A DNA stretch of 64,000 bases from Gemmatimonadota bacterium (lineage in GTDB: Bacteria; Gemmatimonadota; Gemmatimonadetes; Gemmatimonadales; Gemmatimonadaceae). This document shows, one piece after another, positions 42,269 to 51,911 of the stretch. The notes beneath the pieces were generated by a model. That model searched no databases and had not been told where the DNA came from. It was given only the letters and a program-made list of their open reading frames with translations. The stretch covers positions 248,001 to 312,000 of the forward strand of contig JADKAQ010000002.1 of assembly GCA_016719105.1 (NCBI GenBank). Reading direction: 5' to 3'. A program made the translations under genes and the position numbers. The first letter of the stretch is position 1; each line of letters starts with the position of its first letter.

Positions 42269-44158
42269 GTGACCTCGCCATGCGGCGGGCGTCGTTCTTC
42301 TGTGAATTTCGTCCCGGTCCTGGCGATTGCGTTGGTGCTCGCGTTGGCGTCCGTGGCCGTCCTCGTGGTGCGCGCACAGCAGTCTCGCGACGAGGCGGCG
42401 TCGACGCGAGCGAGCGAGGCGCGATTTCGCTCCTTGGTGCAGCTCTCCTCCGATGTCACCCTCATCGTCGATGCCGGCGGGGTGATTCGATTTGCGTCGC
42501 CGGCGGCCGCCCATACGTTCGGGCGTCCGGCGACGTCGCTGGAGGGGGTCGCCCTGCCGGCGCTGGTACATCCGGACGACTTGCCGCAGGCCACGCGGTT
42601 CCTCGCCTCGCTGGGGACGTCGCGCGGGCGGAGTGCGGCGGAGTGGCGCATCCGGGGATCGTCGGGGATGTGGCAGTGGACGGAGAACATCGCCACCGAC
42701 CTGCACCACGAGCCGTCGGTGAACGGGGTGGTGGTCAATGTGCGCGACATCTCGGAGCGGCGGTCGCTCGAGTCGCGGCTGACGCACCAGGCGTTTCACG
42801 ACGCGCTGACCCGGCTCGCCAACCGCTCGCTCTTCCTGAACCGGGTGGGGCACGCCGTGGCGCGTGCGCCGCGGCACCATCGACCGTCGGCGGTGCTCTT
42901 CCTCGACCTCGACGACTTCAAGAAGGTCAACGACTCGTTAGGGCACGGCGTGGGCGACGAACTCCTGATTGCGGGGGCGGCGCGCCTGTCCACGTGCGTG
43001 CGCCCGGGGGACACCATCGCGCGACTGGGCGGTGACGAGTTCGCCGTGCTTCTCGAGGACCTGGACGACATGGCGCACGCGGAGGCTATCGCGGAGCGCA
43101 TCTCGACGGCGCTGCGGACGCCGTTCCGGATGCAGGGGCGCGACGTCTTCATCGGGGTGAGCATCGGGATTGCGGCGGTCGAGGCCAGCCACACCGCGGA
43201 GGAGGTACTGCGCAACGCCGATCTCGCGATGTACTTCGCGAAGGGACGAGACAAGGGGCGGTGGGCGATCTACGCCCCGGCGATGCACGAACAGGTGCTC
43301 GACCGGCTGGAGCTCGAGGCCGACCTGCGCGCGGCGGTCGCGTCGGGGGACATCCGGGTGGAGTACCAGCCGATCGTCCATCTGGCGACGGGGGCGATGT
43401 TCGGGGCCGAGGCGCTGGTCCGCTGGCGCCACCCGTCGCGAGGGCACGTGAGCCCGTCGCGGTTCGTGGCGATCGCCGAGGAGACCGGGCTGATCGTCCC
43501 GATCGGGCGCGGGGTGTTGCAGGAGGCGTGTCATCGTGCGCGGGAGTGGGGGGAGCGCCGGCGCGGCGCGCGCGCGCTGCGGATGTCGGTCAACCTCTCG
43601 GGGCGACACTTCCAGGAGCAGTCGCTGGTGGGTGACGTGGAGGAGGCGCTGCGCGACTCGGGGCTCGACCCGGCGGCGTTGACGCTGGAGATCACCGAGT
43701 CGGTGCTGATGCAGCGCTCGGAGGCGACGCTCGAGACGCTGCGCCAGCTCAAGACGCTCGGATTGCAGCTGGCGATTGACGACTTCGGCACCGGCTATTC
43801 GTCGCTGGGGTACCTGCAGCAGTTCCCGATCGACATGCTGAAGATCGACCGCACCTTCGTCGATGCCGTCGGGACGAGCGGGGGCGACCCGGTGCTGGCG
43901 CGGGCGATCATCGCGCTTGGCCAGGCGTTGCAGCTGGATGCGGTGGCCGAGGGGATCGAGCGCGCCGAGCAGCGGGACGGACTGCGCGCGATGGGATGCA
44001 CGCTCGGGCAGGGGTACCTCTTCGCCCGCCCCATGGCGGCGGACGATCTCGCCGCCTTCGTCCGCGAACCGGTGCGCGGGCCGTCGGTCGTGGAGATGTA
44101 TGCGCCCGATCGGGGGCGTCGGCGTCACGCGTCGGGGGTGCCGGACGAGCGGTCGTAG
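42269..44158 (+). CDS. PAS-GGDEF-EAL cyclic-di-GMP enzyme 1
   Basis: Bifunctional c-di-GMP turnover protein, 629 aa. One N-terminal membrane helix (VPVLAIALVLALASVAVLVV), PAS domain (ARFRSLVQLSSDVTLIVDAG), GGDEF domain with FLDLDDFKKVNDSLGH, intact LGGDEF (about 254-258) and the inhibitory RxxD site (RPGD) five residues before it, then EAL domain with EALVRWRHP (about 381), MSVNLSG and DDFGTGYSSLGYL. Both halves keep catalytic residues. Start GTG 42269 is the likeliest; GTG 42302 is possible. Next to a paralogue of the same order, probably by duplication. Confidence 0.9.
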   Translation: MTSPCGGRRSSVNFVPVLAIALVLALASVAVLVVRAQQSRDEAASTRASEARFRSLVQLSSDVTLIVDAGGVIRFASPAAAHTFGRPATSLEGVALPALVHPDDLPQATRFLASLGTSRGRSAAEWRIRGSSGMWQWTENIATDLHHEPSVNGVVVNVRDISERRSLESRLTHQAFHDALTRLANRSLFLNRVGHAVARAPRHHRPSAVLFLDLDDFKKVNDSLGHGVGDELLIAGAARLSTCVRPGDTIARLGGDEFAVLLEDLDDMAHAEAIAERISTALRTPFRMQGRDVFIGVSIGIAAVEASHTAEEVLRNADLAMYFAKGRDKGRWAIYAPAMHEQVLDRLELEADLRAAVASGDIRVEYQPIVHLATGAMFGAEALVRWRHPSRGHVSPSRFVAIAEETGLIVPIGRGVLQEACHRAREWGERRRGARALRMSVNLSGRHFQEQSLVGDVEEALRDSGLDPAALTLEITESVLMQRSEATLETLRQLKTLGLQLAIDDFGTGYSSLGYLQQFPIDMLKIDRTFVDAVGTSGGDPVLARAIIALGQALQLDAVAEGIERAEQRDGLRAMGCTLGQGYLFARPMAADDLAAFVREPVRGPSVVEMYAPDRGRRRHASGVPDERS

Positions 44159-44248
44159 GGCGCGCTCGCCCGCGCGCTCGGCGTGCCGGGGGAGCGGAGG
44201 GGAACACTCCAGTTCGCGGTTCGCGCGGTCGAGAATCACAGGTGCGTC

Positions 44249-47029
44249 ATGCCTGATTCTCCCTACTCTCCGCGCCCCCCGCGACTTCGGCGTCTCTTCG
44301 CCTCGTCCACCATGGACAGTGCGGTGGGGAGCGCCGGCATTGCCATGCACGTGCTGGTCGTGCTGGCGCTGCAGCTCACGCCCGGGGTGACGTGGCAGGG
44401 GCGTCACACGGTGCAGGTGGTAGCCGAGATCGCCTCGTTCGGACTCCTGTCGTTCGTGGCGTGGCGCGCCGCGACTGACGCGCGCGTCGACGCAGGAGGG
44501 CGCCTCGCCTGGCGATCACTGGCCATCGCGGTGTCGGCGCAGTGGGCGGCGTACGCCGCGTACGGCGTGGCGGAGGTTCGGGGCGACGCCCCGTTGATGC
44601 GTGCGGTGTCGGACGCCGTGTACCTGCTCTCCTATCCGTTCCTGCTGGTGGGGTTGTTGCGCTTCCCGCGCCCGGTACCGGAGCGTCCGCGGCGTGCGAT
44701 ACACTCGCTCGATGCCGCGATAGTCGTGGTGGCCGGGGGGGTGGTCCTCCTGCACCTCGCGTTGCTTCCCGGGGCAGTCGAGTCGGCCGCGACGTCCCGG
44801 GAGGTCCTGGCCTACGCTGCCGTGTACCCGTTAGGCGACGCGATCATGCTGGTGGGGGCGACGGTGCTGTGGCTGCGCGAACCCTCCGATGCGCGGCGGG
44901 GCGTGGTGACGCTGCTGGGGATTTCGCTCCTCGTGCTGCTGGTGGCTGATGGCGTGTACGCGTACCGCATCGGATACCGGACGTACCAGACCGGGAGCTT
45001 CCTCGACGTGCTGTGGGCCACCTCGGCACTGCTGATGGCGGTGGCGGCGCATTGGCAGCGGGTCTCGGCACGGTCGCCGGCGGGGCACGAGGTGTCGGCC
45101 CCGCCGGGGCTGCACCAGCCCGCGCTTCCCTACCTTGCGAGCGCCATCGTCTTCGCGCTCCTGCTCATGGTGGCGACGCGGGACTCGGGGACGGCCACGC
45201 GCGTGCTGGCGGGGGGGGCGACGCTCGTGACCGCGCTCGTCCTCGCGCGGCAGTGGGTGGCGGTGCGCGAGAACGTGCGGCTGGCGGGTGACGCCCTCGC
45301 GCGCGAGGGGGAGGCACGCTTTCGCGCGTTGGTGCAGCACGCGTCGGACATGCTGCTGATCATCGACGGGGACTTCGCGGTACGGTACGCGAGTCCGGCG
45401 GCCCTGGACGCGCTGGGGACGCCGGCCGGGGCGCTCGTTGGCTCCCGCCTGCTCGAGTTGGTGCACCCCGCGGACGTCGGGGACGCCTTGCGGCTGCTGG
45501 GGCGCGCGGTGGCCAGCGGGCGGGAGTCGGTGCGCGGCGAGTGGCGCTTCCGGGCGACCGACGGGCGCACGATCCACGCGGAACACGTGGCGACCAGCCT
45601 GTTGGACGAGCCGACGGTGCGGGGGATCGTCCTCAATTCGCGCGATGTCTCGGAGCGGGCGGAGTTGGAGCGGCAGCTGACCCACCAGGCCTTCCACGAC
45701 CCGCTCACCCGCCTGGCCAATCGCACGCTGTTCCTCGACCGGCTCGAGCACGCCTTCCGGCGCGGGGCGCGCGCGCCGGGGACGGTGTCGCTCCTCTTCC
45801 TCGACCTCGACGACTTCAAGCGCGTCAACGACTCGTTAGGGCACGCGGCCGGCGACGTGCTGCTGGTGGAAACGAGTGCACGCATCGCCGCCGAACTGCG
45901 GGAGGGGGACACGCTCGCGCGGCTCGGGGGCGACGAGTTTGCGATCCTGCTCGAGAACGTCGACGACGCGGGGATGTCGGAGGCGGTGGCGGCGCGCGTG
46001 CTCGAGGCGCTGCGCGCGCCGGTCACGGTGGAGGGCAAGGCGATCCACGTGGGGGTCAGCATCGGCATCGCCAACTCCCGCGATGCGGCGAACCCGTCGG
46101 AGCTGATGCGCAACGCGGACCTGGCGATGTACATCGCCAAGACGCGCGGGAAAGGGGCGTGTGCCGTGTTCGAGCCGCACATGCACTCGGACGTGGCGAC
46201 GCGCCTGGACATCGAGGCCGACCTGCGCAAGGCGATCGAGGCGGACGAGCTGCGCCTCGTCTTCCAGCCGGTGGTCGGGCTACACCATCGCCAGCTGCTC
46301 GGGGTGGAAGCGCTGGTGCGATGGACGCATCCGACGCGAGGCGAGATTCCTCCCGCCACCTTCATCCCGATCGCCGAGGAGGCGGGGCTGGTCGTGGCGC
46401 TGGGGCGCTGGGTGCTGTGCGAGGCGTGCCGCCAGGCACGACGGTGGCGCGATGAGACGGGGGAGCAGCTGCACGTCGGAGTGAACATCTCGGCGCGGCA
46501 GATCCACGATGCGAGCCTGATCGCCGATGTCCGGATGGCGCTCGAGGAGTCCGACATCCCGCCGGAGCAGCTCCTCCTGGAGATCACCGAGAGCGTGTTG
46601 ATGCGCGACTCGGACGATGCGGCTGGCGTGCTGCAGGCGCTCAAGACGCTGGGCGTGTCGCTGGCGCTGGACGATTTCGGGACGGGATACTCGTCGTTGA
46701 GCTACCTGCAGCGGTTTCCCATCGACCTGCTCAAGATCGACCGGTCATTCGTGGCGCCGATGGCGGCGCGGAGCTTCGACCCGCGCCTCGTGCGGGCGAT
46801 CCTGGCGCTCGGCGAGAGCCTGGGGATGCGGATCGTGGCCGAAGGGATCGAGACGGAGGGGCAGTTGCAGGCGCTGCGCGAGCTTGGGTGCGAGATGGGG
46901 CAGGGCTACCTGTTTGCGCGGCCGTTGACCTCCGACCAGCTCCTGGCGCGCATTCGCGAGGAGCTGGCGATGCGCCCGACGGCGTCGGGCGGAGGGCGCC
47001 TGGTGCCGGCGTTCGCCGCGGCGCGTTAG
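44249..47029 (+). CDS. Membrane-sensor PAS-GGDEF-EAL cyclic-di-GMP enzyme 2
   Basis: 926 aa. About eight to ten N-terminal helices form a membrane sensor (GIAMHVLVVLALQLTPGVTW to AIVFALLLMVATRDSG), then PAS (ARFRALVQHASDMLLIIDGD), GGDEF (FLDLDDFKRVNDSLGH, intact LGGDEF near 560, REGD I-site) and EAL (EALVRWTHP near 688, GVNISARQ, DDFGTGYSSLSYL). Catalytic residues of both domains are intact. ATG 44249 gives the reading used; ATG 44312 is an alternative. The cytosolic half is closely similar to protein 1 upstream. Stop TAG in CGTTAGGC. Confidence 0.9.
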   Translation: MPDSPYSPRPPRLRRLFASSTMDSAVGSAGIAMHVLVVLALQLTPGVTWQGRHTVQVVAEIASFGLLSFVAWRAATDARVDAGGRLAWRSLAIAVSAQWAAYAAYGVAEVRGDAPLMRAVSDAVYLLSYPFLLVGLLRFPRPVPERPRRAIHSLDAAIVVVAGGVVLLHLALLPGAVESAATSREVLAYAAVYPLGDAIMLVGATVLWLREPSDARRGVVTLLGISLLVLLVADGVYAYRIGYRTYQTGSFLDVLWATSALLMAVAAHWQRVSARSPAGHEVSAPPGLHQPALPYLASAIVFALLLMVATRDSGTATRVLAGGATLVTALVLARQWVAVRENVRLAGDALAREGEARFRALVQHASDMLLIIDGDFAVRYASPAALDALGTPAGALVGSRLLELVHPADVGDALRLLGRAVASGRESVRGEWRFRATDGRTIHAEHVATSLLDEPTVRGIVLNSRDVSERAELERQLTHQAFHDPLTRLANRTLFLDRLEHAFRRGARAPGTVSLLFLDLDDFKRVNDSLGHAAGDVLLVETSARIAAELREGDTLARLGGDEFAILLENVDDAGMSEAVAARVLEALRAPVTVEGKAIHVGVSIGIANSRDAANPSELMRNADLAMYIAKTRGKGACAVFEPHMHSDVATRLDIEADLRKAIEADELRLVFQPVVGLHHRQLLGVEALVRWTHPTRGEIPPATFIPIAEEAGLVVALGRWVLCEACRQARRWRDETGEQLHVGVNISARQIHDASLIADVRMALEESDIPPEQLLLEITESVLMRDSDDAAGVLQALKTLGVSLALDDFGTGYSSLSYLQRFPIDLLKIDRSFVAPMAARSFDPRLVRAILALGESLGMRIVAEGIETEGQLQALRELGCEMGQGYLFARPLTSDQLLARIREELAMRPTASGGGRLVPAFAAAR

Positions 47030-47129
47030 GCGCGCTGCGGTGGCGCGCTGCGGTGGCGCGTAGGCACCCTGCGCCCGACGCGCCGGCTGTGTCGTGCTGC
47101 GCGCCGCGTGGCGTGCCGCGCGTCCGTCG

Positions 47130-48284
47130 TTAGGCCCGGGCCGGAATAGCGGCCAGGCGCTCGGCGGCCGCTCGCAGCGTCTCGGCGCGCTTGCAGAAGG
47201 CGAATCGCACGTAGTTGCGTGGGGCGCCTCCCGCGACGTGGAAGGACGAGCCCGGGACGGTGGCGACTCCCACTTCGCGGGCGAGCCAGCGGGCGAAGTC
47301 CACGTCGCCCATGTCGCTGATCCCCTGGTAGCCGGCCAGGATGTAGTAGGCGCCCTCTGGGGGGGTGAAGGTGAAGCCGGCGGAGCGGAGTGCGTCGCAC
47401 AGGATCTCGCGGCGGGCGCGATAGTCGAGGGCGAGGTGGTTGTAGTAATCGGCGTCGAACGCCATCCCGACGGCGGCCGCCTGCTGCAACGGCGCGGGCG
47501 CGCCGACGGTGAGGAAGTCGTGCACCTTGCGGATGGCGACCGCCTCGCGCGCGGGGGCGATGGCGTAGCCCAGGCGCCATCCGGTGCAACTGAACGTCTT
47601 GGAGAGTCCGGAGATCGTGATCGTGCGCTCGGCCATGCCCGGCCAGGTGGCGAGCACATGGTGCGAGCCCGCATAGCGGATGTGCTCGTAGATCTCGTCG
47701 GTGATGGCCCAGACGTCGTTCCCGATGCAGAGCTCGGCGATGAGGTCGAGTTCCTCGCGGGTGAAGACGCGCCCGGTCGGGTTGTGCGGGGTGTTGACGA
47801 TGATGGCCTTGGTGCGCTCGGTGAAGGCGTCGCGCAGGCGCTGCGGGTCGAAGTTCCAGCCCGGGGGTTCGAGCGGGACGAAGACCGGCTTGGCACCGGC
47901 GAGGATCGCGTCGGGGCCGTAGTTCTCGTAGAACGGGTCGAAGACGATCACTTCATCGCCGGGGTCGATCATGGCGAGAAAGACGGCGGCCATGGCCTCC
48001 GTGGCGCCGCACGTCACAGTGACCTGCTGATCGGGGTCGACGGTGTAGTCGTACATGCGGTGGTACTTTTCGGCGATCGCCAGCCGCAACGCCGGCGCCC
48101 CCCACGTGATTGCGTACTGGTTCACGTCGCCGTGGATGGCGGCGCACGCGGCGTCCTTCATCACCTCGGGCATGGGGAAGTCGGGGAAGCCCTGCGCGAG
48201 GTTGATCGCGCCGTACTGCTGGGCGACGCGTGTCATTTCGCGGATGACCGACTCGGTGAAGCTCGCGGTGCGTGCTGCCGGCAT
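47130..48284 (-). CDS. PLP-dependent aminotransferase, class I
   Basis: 384 aa fold-type I aminotransferase. NLAQGFPDFPMPEVM at the start, CGATEAMAAVFLAMIDPGDE, NTPHNPTGRVF, ITDEIYEHIRY and the PLP lysine in SGLSKTFSCTGWRLGY; C-terminal Arg in RFAFCK. The style matches the kynurenine/methionine aminotransferase branch (YbdL-like); substrate not certain. It lies downstream of ruvA, 56 nt away, on the same strand. The stop TAA is inside the word GTTAGG read on the other strand. Confidence 0.92.
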   Translation of the reverse strand: MPAARTASFTESVIREMTRVAQQYGAINLAQGFPDFPMPEVMKDAACAAIHGDVNQYAITWGAPALRLAIAEKYHRMYDYTVDPDQQVTVTCGATEAMAAVFLAMIDPGDEVIVFDPFYENYGPDAILAGAKPVFVPLEPPGWNFDPQRLRDAFTERTKAIIVNTPHNPTGRVFTREELDLIAELCIGNDVWAITDEIYEHIRYAGSHHVLATWPGMAERTITISGLSKTFSCTGWRLGYAIAPAREAVAIRKVHDFLTVGAPAPLQQAAAVGMAFDADYYNHLALDYRARREILCDALRSAGFTFTPPEGAYYILAGYQGISDMGDVDFARWLAREVGVATVPGSSFHVAGGAPRNYVRFAFCKRAETLRAAAERLAAIPARA

Positions 48285-48340
48285 ATGGAGGGAGACTTGG
48301 GGCGGGAGACGAAATGCGGAGGGTGCCTAACGGTTGCGGC

Positions 48341-48949
48341 TCAGCGCTTCCCGACCAACGGGAGGGCCGCCCGCACAAGTTCTGCCGTGGACGACGTTGC
48401 GCCAGAGGGGCCCATCGACTCTCGCGCACCGCGCACCGCCTTCTCGGCGTCGGGGGCGGCGTAGCCGAGGGAGACGAGGGCGCGCACGGCGTCGGCGTCG
48501 GAGGCTCCAACTGGGCGGGTGCCGTCGGCGGGGGCCGACGCGACCTCGTCGAGCTTGTCGGCGAGGTCGAGGATGAGCTGTTCGGCCTTCTTGCGTCCGA
48601 CGCGCGGGACCTGCTGGAGGGTGACGAGGTCCTTCTCGCGGATGGCGCGCACGAGCCGCTCGGGCGAGAGCGTGGAGAGCATCCCCAGAGCGAGCGCCGG
48701 GCCGACCCCTTTGGCGAGGAGGAGCTTCCGAAAGACGGCGCGTTCGAACGGGGTGGCGAAGCCGTAGAGGAGCCACTCGTCCTCGCGCACCACGAGCGAG
48801 GTATGGAGGCGCACCTGTTCCCCTGCCCTGGGGAGCGCTTCATAGGTGCCGAGCGGGATGAAGAGCTCGTAGCCCACGCCACCCGGAGTCAGCACCTCGG
48901 CACGATCCAGGTCCTTCGAGAGGAGGGTGCCGGTGAGGAGTGAGAGCAT
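48341..48949 (-). CDS. ruvA: Holliday junction branch-migration protein RuvA
   Basis: Tetrameric junction-binding subunit of RuvAB. OB-fold N-terminus (LLTGTLLSKDLDRAEVLTPG), two helix-hairpin-helix motifs (LLAKGVGPALALGML, LQQVPRVGRKKAEQLI) and a C-terminal RuvB-contacting three-helix domain (ALVSLGYAAPDAEKAV). 202 aa. 257 bp separate it from ruvC; that gap holds only a 13-bp direct repeat. Confidence 0.95.
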   Translation of the reverse strand: MLSLLTGTLLSKDLDRAEVLTPGGVGYELFIPLGTYEALPRAGEQVRLHTSLVVREDEWLLYGFATPFERAVFRKLLLAKGVGPALALGMLSTLSPERLVRAIREKDLVTLQQVPRVGRKKAEQLILDLADKLDEVASAPADGTRPVGASDADAVRALVSLGYAAPDAEKAVRGARESMGPSGATSSTAELVRAALPLVGKR

Positions 48950-49118
48950 GCGAGGGGGGTGGTGGATGCAGAACGGGTGGAGCGAGCGCTATCTGCGAGG
49001 AAATGCGCCAAGGGGCAAGGGAATGATGATGCGGGGCGGGGGCGGCGAGGAGAAGTTGTTGATGGGGGGCCCCCCGCGCCGGTCATGGCGTCAGCGATCA
49101 ATCCCTTCGAACGCCCTC

Positions 49119-49144
49119 GCGCCGGCTCTCGGCGCCGGCTCTCG
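49119..49144. repeat. Two adjacent copies of a 13-bp repeat
   Basis: GCGCCGGCTCTCG repeated back to back in the 257-bp gap between ruvC and ruvA. Nothing else is seen in that gap apart from a G6C6-rich palindrome near 49064-49076. Confidence 0.5.
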
Positions 49145-49206
49145 CCCCTGTAGTCGCCGAGTTGCGCACCCAATCGCTCGCCCCATCTCGACGCGTGGCC
49201 ACGCGC

Positions 49207-49704
49207 TCACCGGCGTCCGGCGAGCGCGTCGATGCGCGCCGTCATCAGGCAGGTGAGGGCCGCCGCCACCCCGTCGGCGGCATCGGAGGGCGCCGGGGGA
49301 GACTTGAGCCGGAGGAGGCGCGCGACCATGTATTGCACCTGCTCCTTGGTCGCCGCGCCGGTCCCGCAGACGGCCTTCTTGATCTCCGCCGGTGGGTACT
49401 CGTGGACGGCGAGGTGTGACTGCTCGCCGGCGAGCAGAATCACGCCGCGCGCATGGCCGAGTGTGACGGTGGTACGCACGTTGCGCGCGTAGAAGATGCT
49501 CTCGACCGCCATCGCCTGCGGGCGGTGGCGGTCGATGATCTCGCGCAGGCCGTCGTAGATCTCCACGAGGCGCGCCGCGAGCGGGTCGCGCGCCTTCGTG
49601 CGTATGACGCCGCACTCCACGAGTGCGAACGCCCCTCGATCGCCGGGGCGCACCACGCCGTATCCGGTGACGGCGGTTCCCGGGTCGACGCCGAGGACGA
49701 TCAA
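49207..49704 (-). CDS. ruvC: Crossover junction endodeoxyribonuclease RuvC
   Basis: Resolves Holliday junctions. RNase H-like fold with VLGVDPGTAVTGYGVV (catalytic Asp 7), VESIFYARN (catalytic Glu), TKEQVQYMVARLL and SDAADGVAAALT (last acidic pair). 165 aa. No ATG or GTG precedes the conserved start; TTG at 49702-49704 is the likely initiator. It is 33 nt downstream of yebC. Confidence 0.95.
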   Translation of the reverse strand: MIVLGVDPGTAVTGYGVVRPGDRGAFALVECGVIRTKARDPLAARLVEIYDGLREIIDRHRPQAMAVESIFYARNVRTTVTLGHARGVILLAGEQSHLAVHEYPPAEIKKAVCGTGAATKEQVQYMVARLLRLKSPPAPSDAADGVAAALTCLMTARIDALAGRR

Positions 49705-49737
49705 GTCACGCGAGACCGTTCGGTCGGCGAGACGCGG

Positions 49738-50481
49738 TCAGGCGCGCTCCAGCTCCGCATCGTCCATCTCGAAGTTCGCGTCCACCTTCTGCACGTCGTC
49801 CAGGTCCTCGAGCGTCTCGATGAGCTTGAGGAGCGACTGCGCATGCTCTCCCTCCACCCGCACCGAGTTCTTCGGGATCCACGAGAGCTCGGCCTCGGTC
49901 GTCGCGAGACCCGCCGACTCGAGCGCCTGACGGACGGCGTGCAGGTCGGCGGGGGCGGTCGACACGACGTAGGTCTCGTCTTCGCGCGCGAAGTCCTCCG
50001 CACCTGCCTCGAGCGCCTTTTCCATCGCCGCGTCCTCCTCCATCGCGGAGGCGGCGACGTAGAGCTGTCCCTTGCGGTCGAACATGAAGGCGACCGAGTT
50101 GGTGGCGCCGAGGTTGCCGCCGCCGCGGGAGAGCTTGGCGCGCACTTCGGCGACGGTGCGGGTCGGGTTATCGGTGAGCGCCTGGATCATCAGGGCCACG
50201 CCGCCGGGGCCGTACGCTTCGTACAGCACCTCGACGTAGTCGACGCCCTCCAGCTCGCCCGTCCCCTTCTTGATGGCGCGCTCGATGTTCTCCTTGGGCA
50301 TCGAGGCCGCCTTGGCGGTATCGATGGCGGTACGCAGGCGCGGATTTCCCCCAGGGTCACCACCGCCGAACTTGGCCGCGACGGTGATTTCACGAATCAG
50401 CTTCGTGAACTTGGCGCCGCGCTTGGCGTCGGTCGCGGCCTTGTAGTGCTTGATCTGCTTCCACTTACTGTGACCAGCCAT
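49738..50481 (-). CDS. yebC: YebC/PmpR-family regulatory protein
   Basis: 247 aa. Universal YebC start MAGHSKWKQIKHYKAATDAK, FTKLIREITVAAKFGGGDP, DNPTRTVAEVRAKLSRGGGN and a C-terminal acidic tail. YebC proteins act as transcription regulators and, by recent work, help translation of proline-rich stretches. ATG at 50479-50481; upstream in-frame DNA is not conserved. TATATT at 50519-50524 on the reverse strand, 37 nt before the start, is a likely -10. yebC-ruvC-ruvA is a classic order. Confidence 0.95.
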   Translation of the reverse strand: MAGHSKWKQIKHYKAATDAKRGAKFTKLIREITVAAKFGGGDPGGNPRLRTAIDTAKAASMPKENIERAIKKGTGELEGVDYVEVLYEAYGPGGVALMIQALTDNPTRTVAEVRAKLSRGGGNLGATNSVAFMFDRKGQLYVAASAMEEDAAMEKALEAGAEDFAREDETYVVSTAPADLHAVRQALESAGLATTEAELSWIPKNSVRVEGEHAQSLLKLIETLEDLDDVQKVDANFEMDDAELERA

Positions 50482-50759
50482 CTCTCGCGTCCCGTCGGGT
50501 CCGAAGGTTGGGGGCGGAAATATACGGCGGCGGAGGGCGATCCGAGATGGGGCACCGCCGCGGACTGGTCGACGCCCCCGCCGCGAGCGGCGATCGGCGC
50601 TCGACAAGCGGAGAACACCGACCTATCGATGCGGGGAATCCGGCGTGACGCATGCCGCGTCGCGTGACAATGTTGACGCGGTACGTGCGCACGCGCAGTG
50701 GATTCCTGCGCCTGTCGCTTCCGAGCGCCTTCTGGTGCCATGCCCCGACGCCTGTGGCG

Positions 50760-51899
50760 ATGATCACCCAACAGCAAGTCTGGACCTCGCGAGATGGATG
50801 GACGGTCGTTCACGGTGACCGTGGACCGATCGAGGCGCAACTCGTCCTGGTCTTCGGGGGCGGGGAGACGCTGGAGGATCCCGGACTGTTGGCCCACCTC
50901 GCGGCCGAGTATCCGCGGGCGGAGATCGTCGGATGCAGCACCGCGGGCGAGATCGGCGGTGACGAGGTGCGCGACGACTCGCTCGTGGCGACCGCGATCC
51001 AGTTCGACCGTACCGGCGTTCGCGTGGTGGCCGAGTCCCTTCCCGATGCGAGCGAGAGCGAGGCGGTCGGTCAAGCGATCGCCGCGTCGTTGCAGTCGCC
51101 GACGCTCGGGCATGTCCTGCTGTTCAGTGAGGGGATCCACGTCGACCACATGGCGCTCCTGCAAGGAATGGCCGGGGTGCTGGGCGATGCGGTTGGGATC
51201 ACGGGTGGTCTGGCGGGGGACAGCGTGCACTTCCGTCGGACCCTCGTCCTCGCTGGAGGGACGGCGGAGACGCGACGGGTCGCCGCCGTCGGCTTGTACG
51301 GCGCGTCGCTCACGGTCGGCTACGGGACGCTGGGCGGGTGGGATCCCTATGGGCCGGCGCGTCTGGTCACGTCGTCGAGCGGATGCGTGGTGCACACCAT
51401 GGACGGAGAGCCAGCGCTCGACCTGTTCAGCCGGTACATCGGCGAGCATGCCAGCGCGCTGCCGGGGAGCGCGGTTCGTTTCCCGTTCGCCATGCGGGCC
51501 CCGGGGTCGGTGGGGGAGGTCGTGCGCACCGTCTGCGCGGTCGATCGGGAGGCGCGCTCGCTGACCTTCGCCGGCGGCGTCCCGGCAGGTGCAACGTTGC
51601 GGCTGATGCGGGCCAATGTCGAACGCCTGATCGACGCCGCGACGGCGGCGGCCACCGCCAGCACGGCCCGCATGGGGGGCGGAGGGACGGCACTCGCCCT
51701 CCTGGTGAGTTGCGTCGGGCGCAAGCTCCTCATGGGCGCGCACGTGGACGAGGAGGTGGCGTGCGTGCGCGACATCATCGGGCGCGACGGGGCGTGCACC
51801 GGCTTCTACTCCTACGGCGAGGTGGCGCCGCTTCGTCCGCAGACGCGGTCCGAGCTGCACAACCAGACGATGACGATCACGACCTTCGCCGAACGGTAG
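50760..51899 (+). CDS. FIST-domain sensory protein
   Basis: 379 aa with FIST N (about 25-215: QLVLVFGGGETLEDPGLL, IVGCSTAGEIGGDEVRDDS, ITGGLAGDSVHFRRTLVL) and FIST C (about 225-370: AVRFPFAMRAPGSVGEVV, LVSCVGRKLLMG, GFYSYGEVAPL). FIST domains are proposed ligand-binding sensors of signal-transduction proteins, perhaps for amino acids. ATG 50760 puts the domain near the start; the frame is open 36 codons upstream. It ends 12 nt before a hybrid kinase gene and is most likely that kinase's input partner. Confidence 0.88.
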   Translation: MITQQQVWTSRDGWTVVHGDRGPIEAQLVLVFGGGETLEDPGLLAHLAAEYPRAEIVGCSTAGEIGGDEVRDDSLVATAIQFDRTGVRVVAESLPDASESEAVGQAIAASLQSPTLGHVLLFSEGIHVDHMALLQGMAGVLGDAVGITGGLAGDSVHFRRTLVLAGGTAETRRVAAVGLYGASLTVGYGTLGGWDPYGPARLVTSSSGCVVHTMDGEPALDLFSRYIGEHASALPGSAVRFPFAMRAPGSVGEVVRTVCAVDREARSLTFAGGVPAGATLRLMRANVERLIDAATAAATASTARMGGGGTALALLVSCVGRKLLMGAHVDEEVACVRDIIGRDGACTGFYSYGEVAPLRPQTRSELHNQTMTITTFAER

Positions 51900-51911
51900 A
51901 GGCCCGCCGCC

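Noticed and set aside
48950..49206. Possible small gene between ruvC and ruvA
   Set aside because: No frame has a plausible start with a ribosome-binding site and coding-like composition; only a direct repeat and GC runs are seen.
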